From NCBI RefSeq assembly GCF_900114475.1, contig NZ_FOTE01000026.1, forward strand, positions 1 to 60,096: a stretch of DNA of 60,096 nt. Direction: 5' to 3'. The notes beneath the pieces were generated by a model, which searched no databases, was not told where the DNA came from, and saw nothing but the letters and a program-made list of their open reading frames with translations. This stretch comes from Paenibacillus sp. 1_12 (lineage in GTDB: Bacteria; Bacillota; Bacilli; Paenibacillales; NBRC-103111). How positions within the stretch are numbered: position 1 is the first letter of the stretch; each line of letters begins with the position of its first letter. Shown here piece by piece: positions 54,160-60,096 of the stretch. The position numbers and the translations under genes were made by a program.

Positions 54160-55137
54160 TTACACCCCCTTCAAGTGCATCAACATTTTTTCAAGCACCA
54201 GCTGCGGGTTTGCATGGAAACGAAGCCTTTTTTGCAGCTCGATCGCCTGCTCCATGCAGCGGACCCAGTGCTTCATATCGTAATTCAAGGCCTGTCCGCC
54301 CATCCAATCGGTTTGATCTGTAAAAACCAGCTCATTGTGATTACCCAAACTTAATCGTACCATATCCTTCAGCCACAAAATGAGCATATCCATAAATAAT
54401 GGCAGTTGGTCGGTAAGCTCCGATTTGGCCAGCTTCTGTTGCGCAGTCAGCATGGATGTGGGAAGCCGGGTCAAGCTTTCCCTTGCTAATTGTATCACTA
54501 GGTTTCTAATTTCTGCAAACCCATTTCCTTGAATCAGTTCTCGTGCTGCTTCGGTTCCTGCGGCCAAACGAACGGCCAGCTGGATCAAAAAGGACGGATG
54601 TCCTTCCGATTGAAGCATGGATACCATCAAATCACGGCTGAGCGGTGCAAAAGGCACCCATTGCGCTCTTGAACGAATCGTAGGCAGCAAGGCTTGACCG
54701 TTATCGGTAATCAAAATGGCTACTACCCGAGAAGTTGGTTCTTCCAAAAATTTCAGCAAGCTGTTGGCAGCCTGCACGGTCATCGTATCGGCATTTTCCA
54801 GTACATACATCTTTAAACCGGAAACCCCTGCACGATACGCGAACTGCTTTTGCAGCTCACGAATCTGCTCGATTTTGATCGAAGCTCCGTCCGGCTTGAC
54901 CCAATGAAGATCCGGGTGATTTCCGTGTTCAACCTTGCGGCAGTCCAGGCATTCTCCGCAACCGTCATAAGGCAGCACCTTGCAATAAAGGGCTTGTGCA
55001 AAGGCAAGTGCCATCTGCCTGCGCCCTGTTCCATACTGACCTGTAAAAATATAGGCATGGGACACTTTATCCGTCCGCAAGCTATTTTGCAATATGCGCT
55101 TGACTCGTTCTTGTCCAGCTATGGATTCAATAGACAT
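54160..55137 (-). CDS. holB: DNA polymerase III delta' subunit
   Basis: Clamp-loader subunit that opens and loads the DnaN sliding clamp. The 325 residues begin with the RFC-type IAGQERVKRILQNSL. The P-loop reads GQYGTGRRQM (about 33-42) with Arg where an ATP-binding loader would have Lys, consistent with delta' not hydrolysing ATP. The zinc site is CGECLDCRKVEHGNHPD (about 60-76), and there is LLKFLEEPTSRVVAILIT (sensor-like). ATG 55137. Confidence 0.95.
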   Translation of the reverse strand: MSIESIAGQERVKRILQNSLRTDKVSHAYIFTGQYGTGRRQMALAFAQALYCKVLPYDGCGECLDCRKVEHGNHPDLHWVKPDGASIKIEQIRELQKQFAYRAGVSGLKMYVLENADTMTVQAANSLLKFLEEPTSRVVAILITDNGQALLPTIRSRAQWVPFAPLSRDLMVSMLQSEGHPSFLIQLAVRLAAGTEAARELIQGNGFAEIRNLVIQLARESLTRLPTSMLTAQQKLAKSELTDQLPLFMDMLILWLKDMVRLSLGNHNELVFTDQTDWMGGQALNYDMKHWVRCMEQAIELQKRLRFHANPQLVLEKMLMHLKGV

Positions 55138-55196
55138 CTCGGTCTGTAAAATCCTTTCCTACTATAATATTTAAAAGCGGGTCGGTTCCAAGCGAT

Positions 55197-55643
55197 TTAA
55201 AATACAAGGTTAATGAGCATACCCCTGATCTCGCCAATTTTGTGTAAAATATCGATCCGTCCCTGCTCACTCTCCAGCATCTCATCTGCAAGCGTCAGCA
55301 GCTCCTGATCAACCTCTTCCAGCAGCTTGTAGCGTTTGGAGCGGCCGCGTCGGTCCCAGCCCCGTGTATCACGCAATTGGACACCCCGACGCACCGTTTC
55401 CTCCAAAAACCTCATTACTAGCAATTTATATTGACGTAACTCGCGTACCGTCATGGATTTGCTTAGACGATCACCTTGCATTTGAATTTCCTGCAAAATT
55501 CGTTGAAGCTGTTCCTGATTGGCTCCCTCATTTTGCTGCTGCATCATATCAGAGAAAGACTTCTGCTGCAGCTGCTGGGAAGCTGTATTTTCCATACGTT
55601 GAATTTCTTTGCCGAAAGGTCGCCAGCCCGGATTAATTTTCAC
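55197..55643 (-). CDS. yaaR: YaaR-family protein (DUF327)
   Basis: A 148-residue cytoplasmic protein of unknown function, conserved next to yaaQ in Firmicutes. The N-terminus MKINPGWRPFGKEI is followed by a Gln-rich stretch (ASQQLQQKSFSDMMQQQNEG). The conserved core is LSKSMTVRELRQYKLLVMRFLEETV (about 61-85) and the C-terminus GRIDILHKIGEIRGMLINL. Predominantly helical. Start GTG 55643 after AAGGGTGG. Confidence 0.9.
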   Translation of the reverse strand: MKINPGWRPFGKEIQRMENTASQQLQQKSFSDMMQQQNEGANQEQLQRILQEIQMQGDRLSKSMTVRELRQYKLLVMRFLEETVRRGVQLRDTRGWDRRGRSKRYKLLEEVDQELLTLADEMLESEQGRIDILHKIGEIRGMLINLVF

Positions 55644-55663
55644 TCCGCGTCCACCCTTCTTCT

Positions 55664-56029
<366 letters not shown>

Positions 56030-56118
56030 CTATATTAATTTGACATCGATGTGTACAATTCCTGCAATGCCAAGTGCTGCAACACGCTAAAAACCATCGA
56101 AAACGAGCGAAAAACGGA

Positions 56119-56751
56119 CTATTTTTCTAGAAAATGAGTAATAGCTGCTTTCACTTGCTTAAAGACTGCATCGATTTCCACATTAGCATCTATCGTCACG
56201 ATTCTTTCCGCGAAACGCTCCGTCAGTATTAAATAGCCCTCACGCACTTTTTGATGGAAAGCAAGCTCCTCCAAATCGAGTCTGTTGATTTCCCTCTCAT
56301 TATTAGCATGAATCCGCTTAAGCCCAACTTCCGGATAAACGTCCAAATAAATCGTAAGATCGGGCAGCATCTGATCAATCGCAAATTGATTAATACTCAA
56401 CACCTCATCGATACCTAAGCCCCTGGCGTGACCTTGATAGGCTAAGCTGCTGTCAATAAACCGATCACAGATGACTACTTTTCCTGCCTGCAGTGCCGGT
56501 ACGATCTTCTCGACCAAATGCTGCCTTCTGGCTGCCGCGTATAAAAGTGCCTCGGTGCGTCCGTCCATCATGGTATTTTGCGTATCTAGAAGAACCGCTC
56601 TGATTTGTTCGGCAATTTGAATGCCCCCCGGCTCACGAGACGTCATGACTTCATAACCCAAAGCAGATAAATGGTCGGTGAGCAGTCTAATGATCGATGT
56701 CTTCCCTGCGCCCTCACAACCCTCAGTTGTAATGAAAAATCCTTTATACAT
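56119..56751 (-). CDS. tmk: Thymidylate kinase
   Basis: Phosphorylates dTMP to dTDP. At 210 residues it has the P-loop [17 protein letters not shown] (about 8-24), MTSREPGG (about 37), [18 protein letters not shown] (DR motif, about 96-113) and LID-region [17 protein letters not shown]. Full length. It heads the tmk-darA-yaaR-holB-ricT-yabA run. No clear promoter could be fixed, partly because a repeat-like segment lies directly upstream. Confidence 0.97.
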   Translation of the reverse strand: MYKGFFITTEGCEGAGKTSIIRLLTDHLSALGYEVMTSREPGGIQIAEQIRAVLLDTQNTMMDGRTEALLYAAARRQHLVEKIVPALQAGKVVICDRFIDSSLAYQGHARGLGIDEVLSINQFAIDQMLPDLTIYLDVYPEVGLKRIHANNEREINRLDLEELAFHQKVREGYLILTERFAERIVTIDANVEIDAVFKQVKAAITHFLEK

Positions 56752-56796
56752 CGTGTTTACTCCAATACTTATTAATCACAACTTATCGATTTCAAA

Positions 56797-56977
56797 GAGG
56801 TTGTTCAAAAAAATCCCCTTTGGATCACGAGATCATACCGGAAGCTTATTCGGCATCGAATCTTGCATTCGGGCTCGAAATGTGGTTCTCATTTAGGTTC
56901 GCCTAAACTCCGCATCTTCTTTACCTTCTTGCAATCATCACGGTGCTGAAAAGTCGACTTTTTGACCACGTTTAAAG
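56797..56977. repeat. MITE-like intergenic segment (candidate)
   Basis: This gap has no ORF but strong internal symmetry. It starts with GAGGTTGTTCAAAAAAATCC and ends, on the other strand, with GTGGTCAAAAAGTCGAC, resembling imperfect terminal inverted repeats. It contains a perfect 14-bp palindrome AAAAGTCGACTTTT (56949-56962) and a perfect hairpin TTTAGG-TTCG-CCTAAA (56892-56907). I have the impression that such segments recur in Paenibacillus genomes, but no search was done. Confidence 0.4.
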
Positions 56978-57044
56978 CTGTTTCTTCTATTATATATCGT
57001 TTGCCTTATGATTACCTCACATTTTCAATAAAATATCCCTTCAC

Positions 57045-58529
57045 CTATGGTTTGGCGCTGCTAAACACCGTGAGCATAGGAGGCTCTCCATCAATTAACC
57101 CATGAATGCGTGCACCCATGGCGACCAACTGCATTAAATAACGCAATACTTCGGCAGAGATCAGCTCCCCTGGACACAGTACCGGAATACCGGGAGGATA
57201 TGGCACTACCATTTCAGCTGACAGCATACCCTCCGCATCCTTTAAAGCCACCTGAATCGTACCCTTCTGACGAACATTGGATTCATCAAAAGAAACGGGC
57301 TTGGATAAACCAGGCATCACCGTAGAGGAATAGCTGCGGAGTATCTCTTCGTTGTTGATCTCCCCTGTCTTCTCGTTAATTGCCAGGCTTATCGCCTTTA
57401 GCGCCTTCAGAACTTTGAGCACATCCTGTTCGGTAGATGCCAGACTAAATACGAGCAGAACGGCTTGCGGGTCAGCCAGCTCCACAAAGCAGCCATGCGC
57501 CTCCAACTCATCCTTCAGCTCAAAGCCGCTTAATCGATGGTGTGTATCTTTAATCGTCACTTTAAAAGGATCTTTGCAATTGATTTCCTGGAGCGAAATT
57601 GGATCAAGTCGGGTAAAGTCACTAAGTAATTCCAACCCTTTGGTAAATTTTTCGACTGCTTCAATTCCTTTTCCTAATAATTCACTGCCTTCTGTGTGCA
57701 TCTGTCGACGGCTGAGATCTAGACTCGCCATGAGCGGATAAGACGGACTGGAGCTTTGCAGCATGGTTAAATAACGTTTTAATTCATTTCGATCTATAAG
57801 CTCCCCTTGTACATGAAGCATCGCTCCCATCGTCATGGCCGTTAATAGCTTATGCGTTGACTGAACTACCGCATCAGCCCCACAGGCCAGCGCAGATGGA
57901 GGCAGCGCAGGATGAAGGCCAAAATGTGCCCCATGTGCTTCATCGACGAGCAGCAGCTGTCCGTGCTCATGAAGCAGTTGGGCGATCTCTTGCAGCGGCA
58001 GCGCCATACCATAATAGCTGGGCCGTGTCACCAATAGCCCCTTTGCTTCGGGATACTTCTCCAAGGCCTCCTGTATCGCTTCCAGACGCAGCCCACGGGT
58101 CATCCCCGTTAATGGATCAACCTCTGGGCTCACAAACACTGCACGTGCACCAGCGAGCATGAGACCGTGAATGACAGACTTGTGGGCATCCCGTTGGACG
58201 AGCAGCAAGTCTCCCCTGCGGCATACACTTAATATCATCGCCAAATTCCCCACTGTACTTCCATTTATAAGAAAAAAGCTTTCCTCGGCGCCAAAACAAT
58301 CTGCCGCCAGCTGCTGTGCTTCCAAAATCGCTTCCTCAGGATGATGTAGATCATCCAGACCGGATATTTCCGTTAAATCCAGACGCATTATAGATTCATA
58401 GTAAGGACGCGCAGTTGGGTCCAAGCCTTGCCCTGATTTATGACCCGGTACGTGTAAACTTACATAGGATTGCTCGGCATGTCTCATTAATCTCTCAAAG
58501 AGTGGGGCTCTATTCTTATCTATTGTCAT
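57045..58529 (-). CDS. PLP-dependent Orn/Lys/Arg decarboxylase family protein (YaaO-like)
   Basis: Fold type I amino-acid decarboxylase. The 494-residue protein has LHVPGHKSGQGLDP (about 24-37), LTEISGLDDLHHPEEAI, FLINGSTVGNLAMIL, LLVDEAHGAHFGLHP (about 193-207) and the PLP Lys in VQSTHKLLTAMTMGAML (about 222-238). The C-terminal domain has VPYPPGIPVLCPGE (about 449). The substrate could be arginine, lysine or ornithine and is not decided by sequence. B. subtilis yaaO holds the same position. SD GGAGAAAC before ATG 58529. Confidence 0.92.
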   Translation of the reverse strand: MTIDKNRAPLFERLMRHAEQSYVSLHVPGHKSGQGLDPTARPYYESIMRLDLTEISGLDDLHHPEEAILEAQQLAADCFGAEESFFLINGSTVGNLAMILSVCRRGDLLLVQRDAHKSVIHGLMLAGARAVFVSPEVDPLTGMTRGLRLEAIQEALEKYPEAKGLLVTRPSYYGMALPLQEIAQLLHEHGQLLLVDEAHGAHFGLHPALPPSALACGADAVVQSTHKLLTAMTMGAMLHVQGELIDRNELKRYLTMLQSSSPSYPLMASLDLSRRQMHTEGSELLGKGIEAVEKFTKGLELLSDFTRLDPISLQEINCKDPFKVTIKDTHHRLSGFELKDELEAHGCFVELADPQAVLLVFSLASTEQDVLKVLKALKAISLAINEKTGEINNEEILRSYSSTVMPGLSKPVSFDESNVRQKGTIQVALKDAEGMLSAEMVVPYPPGIPVLCPGELISAEVLRYLMQLVAMGARIHGLIDGEPPMLTVFSSAKP

Positions 58530-58577
58530 AAATTGTTTCTCCAGTCGGCATGTGAAAGTATATATCTATTGTAACAA

Positions 58578-58621
58578 ACAAAAAGACTCTCTCCAACGTT
58601 TTACCGTCGAAAGAGAGCTGT
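58578..58621 (-). terminator. Terminator after gin
   Basis: AGCTCTCTTTCGACG and CGTTGGAGAGAGTC pair with one or two internal mismatches around GTAAAA, followed by TTTTTG on the minus strand. Confidence 0.78.
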
Positions 58622-58640
58622 TGTATACATGGAGTAGAGC

Positions 58641-58841
58641 TTATGCGTTTTTTTTGTAAAAGATTCGCTTCATTTGGCGGATAAAAAAAGGGTATTTGGC
58701 ATCCATGACGTCCGTTTGTACCATCTCATGTTCGCAATCTTCGCAAATAAATTCGGATATAATCATGATACCGTGTTCCTTTGTCTGTCCACAGATGATG
58801 CAGCCTTGGGCTTCCTCTAAATCTTTGATAACCTTTCCCAT
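58641..58841 (-). CDS. gin: Anti-sigma-G factor Gin (CsfB)
   Basis: Forespore zinc protein that blocks premature SigG (and mother-cell misactivation of other sigma factors) in B. subtilis. The 66-residue protein carries CIICGQTKEHGIMI (about 14-27) and ICEDCEHEM (about 32-40), the two Cys pairs of the family; the C-terminus is basic (FFIRQMKRIFYKKNA). ATG 58841 follows AGAGGTGAG; the GTG three codons earlier is part of that SD. It is first in the block after the rRNA operon, as csfB is in B. subtilis. Confidence 0.93.
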   Translation of the reverse strand: MGKVIKDLEEAQGCIICGQTKEHGIMIISEFICEDCEHEMVQTDVMDAKYPFFIRQMKRIFYKKNA

Positions 58842-59057
58842 AAGACTCACCTCTATTCTTCTTTTCTATCAGTATGTCCGTATTCTCTTAACTTAAACTC
58901 GGGATACTATATCATTATGAATATAGCTTATACAAGGTTCCAAAGGCTTAACATTTCTTGAATTGCTGCCGATATATATAAATGCAATATGCATATCTAC
59001 TGCTTACTACTCACTACTATTGTTACAGTGCCCTTCTCAACAAAGAAATCGAATTCT

Positions 59058-59597
59058 ATGAAATGGACGCGTGAAGCTATCGTGAATAAACAAGAGCTTT
59101 CCAAAGAATCCACCGTATACCACTACCGACTACTGAAAAGGATTCATTACAGTACCATTCTCAATCTCATCTATTGGGGGTTTCTTCTGAGCATCCTCGT
59201 CTGGGAGTTAATCCATCTACGCCCCTATGCTTTATTATTGGGAATGGCTTTTCTTCCGCTGCTCCATGCCCTGCTCATCTACTTGCATATCACATTAAAA
59301 GAAAAACGACCACTTACCCATTGGCAATTTCAATTTCGTATGCCATGGCTGGGTTTGGCACCAACCAATCACATAGGATTAAAGCGTCTATGGGGCCTTC
59401 AACTACAAGTATTTTGGATTACAATCATGATTATTGGATGCTTTTATCCGTGGGCACCTATTGATATGATAAGCTTATTTTTGGTTCATGTATGGATCTT
59501 CCTGCCGCGACTACTCATATTGTTTCGTCTGCGAAAGCACATGTCCAAAGGTTTCGTGAAGCTGGGTGACAAAGATACTTCCTGCTACTCGCAATAG
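59058..59597 (+). CDS. Hypothetical multi-pass membrane protein
   Basis: I do not recognise a family. From ATG 59058 it has 179 residues with four hydrophobic segments: about 35-56 (NLIYWGFLLSILVWELIHL), 58-82 (YALLLGMAFLPLLHALLIYLHI), 111-132 (LQLQVFWITIMIIGCFYPW) and 135-156 (MISLFLVHVWIFLPRLLILF). The soluble parts are basic and a Lys/Arg-rich tail follows. An in-frame ATG at 58989 would add 23 residues; neither start has a clear SD. It is on the plus strand, against its neighbours, between gin and the rRNA operon. Confidence 0.65.
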   Translation: MKWTREAIVNKQELSKESTVYHYRLLKRIHYSTILNLIYWGFLLSILVWELIHLRPYALLLGMAFLPLLHALLIYLHITLKEKRPLTHWQFQFRMPWLGLAPTNHIGLKRLWGLQLQVFWITIMIIGCFYPWAPIDMISLFLVHVWIFLPRLLILFRLRKHMSKGFVKLGDKDTSCYSQ

Positions 59598-59650
59598 CTT
59601 AGCAGGATCTTGAATTTGGTTTATGCCGATGATATGAATAAAAAATACAT

Positions 59651-59697
59651 AATCTTAAGAAATACACATGCTAAGATTAACTTCTCTCTGCATGTGT
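59651..59697. other. Interlocking inverted repeats with pseudoknot geometry
   Basis: AATCTTA (59651-59657) pairs with TAAGATT (59672-59678), and ACACATGC (59664-59671), inside that loop, pairs with GCATGTGT (59690-59697), outside it. Both stems are perfect (7 and 8 bp), with connecting loops of 6, 0 and 11 nt, the topology of an H-type pseudoknot. Alternatively they are two mutually exclusive hairpins. It lies between the membrane-protein gene and the rRNA terminator. Function unknown. Confidence 0.5.
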
Positions 59698-59721
59698 AAA
59701 GTAAAAGATCCATACTTCAAT

Positions 59722-59762
59722 AAAAAACAGCCTTTTCGGATTTTCATCCAAAAAGGCTGTTC
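59722..59762 (-). terminator. Terminator of the right-hand rRNA operon
   Basis: AACAGCCTTTTTGGAT and ATCCGAAAAGGCTGTT pair around GAAA on the minus strand (one mismatch), followed by a run of Ts, directly after 5S. Confidence 0.93.
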
Positions 59763-59767
59763 ATGTT

Positions 59768-59884
59768 GCTTGGCGACGTCCTACTCTCCCAGAACCCTGC
59801 GGTTCAAGTACCATTGGCGCTGAAGGGCTTAACGGTCGTGTTCGAGATGGGAACGCGTGGTTCCCCTTCGCCATCATCACCAAA
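59768..59884 (-). rRNA. rrf: 5S ribosomal RNA
   Basis: The minus strand reads TGGTGATGATGGCGAAGGGG, then CACGCGTTCCCATCTCGAAC (loop B/C consensus), TTAAGCCCTTCAGCGCC and ends GGGAGAGTAGGACGTCGCCA. It is about 117 nt. A processing hairpin TTTTCGAAG/CTTCGAAAA lies just upstream at about 59890-59916, where RNase M5 or other nucleases would act. Confidence 0.97.
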
Positions 59885-60071
59885 CGGGATTTTTCGAAGC
59901 GTTGCTTCTTCGAAAACGCTGCGAGAACATATCCATCCACGTCTTAATATTCCTACATGAATTTACTCACAGAATTACATAACAGAGTTTGCACCCTGAA
60001 AACTAGATCCGAAACTTCGCATTGCGCTCGAGCAGCGCGTCTCACTCGCTTTCGCTTGCAAGACCTTTCTT

Positions 60072-60096
60072 TGGATAAGCCCTCGACCGATTAGTA
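60072..60096 (-). rRNA. rrl: 23S ribosomal RNA, 3' end (truncated by window edge)
   Basis: The minus strand begins TACTAATCGGTCGAGGGC, the conserved 3' terminus of Firmicute 23S rRNA. Only about 25 bases are inside the window. It precedes 5S with a spacer of about 185 nt (59885-60071), in which I see processing stems but no tRNA gene. Confidence 0.93.

Overview
The window is a chromosomal stretch from a low-GC, endospore-forming Gram-positive bacterium, most probably Paenibacillaceae (Paenibacillus-like). It lies between two rRNA operons: the 5' part of a 16S gene at the left edge and the 3' end of a 23S gene plus 5S at the right edge. Nearly everything is on the minus strand, so transcription runs right to left. 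Read that way, the order closely follows the Bacillus subtilis block csfB(gin)-yaaO-tmk-yaaQ-yaaR-holB-yaaT-yabA-yabB-rsmI-abrB ... lysS-rrn. The family assignment rests on gene order, the spore genes and the look of the 16S 5' end; no search was run.

Right to left: (1) 5S/23S end, an opposite-strand membrane protein of unknown function, and the SigG inhibitor gin. (2) A PLP decarboxylase, a MITE-like intergenic segment, tmk, the c-di-AMP receptor darA (yaaQ), yaaR, holB, ricT (yaaT), yabA, a tRNA1(Val)-type methyltransferase and rsmI. (3) abrB on the plus strand, with a cluster of Spo0A-box-like sites in its divergent promoter region, facing a YwfO-like HD hydrolase and tatD. (4) A 760-bp gene-free stretch with a clear ydaO-type c-di-AMP riboswitch and terminator in front of a YabE-like (G5/3D) wall protein, then rnmV, rsmA, yabG, veg, sspF, ispE, purR, ridA, spoVG (textbook SigH promoter), glmU, ctc, pth, fin, mfd, a PrsA-like lipoprotein, spoVT, yabM, mazG, HU, rqcP, yabP, yabQ, divIC, yabR. 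(5) A tRNA-Met gene, spoIIE, yabS, yabT, tilS, hpt, ftsH. (6) An NAD operon nadA-nadB-nadC running into coaX, hslO and a YacD-like foldase. (7) cysK, the complete p-aminobenzoate/folate operon pabB-pabA-pabC-folP-folB-folK-yazB-dusB, then greA, lysS and the next rRNA operon.

Functionally this mixes housekeeping (translation accuracy, folate, NAD and CoA synthesis, rRNA modification, replication clamp loading and its control) with sporulation control: Spo0A-AbrB-SigH inputs, SpoIIE, the two anti-sigma zinc proteins Fin and Gin, SpoVT, YabG, YabP/Q and SspF. Promoters matching SigA, SigH, SigF/SigG and SigK can be read directly in front of the genes expected to use them. c-di-AMP appears twice, as a riboswitch ligand and as the ligand of DarA.

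Differences from the B. subtilis order are the insertion of nadABC upstream of coaX and of an HU gene between mazG and rqcP, no prs between glmU and ctc, no yazA between yabB and rsmI, and an HD hydrolase where metS would be. I see no CRISPR array, prophage, insertion sequence or defence island. No clearly new multi-gene system is evident. The most open items are a 28-codon membrane-peptide ORF beside the tRNA gene, an 11-codon ORF upstream of purR, a pseudoknot-like structure near the right end, a MITE-like segment, and a GC-rich anomaly inside yabM.
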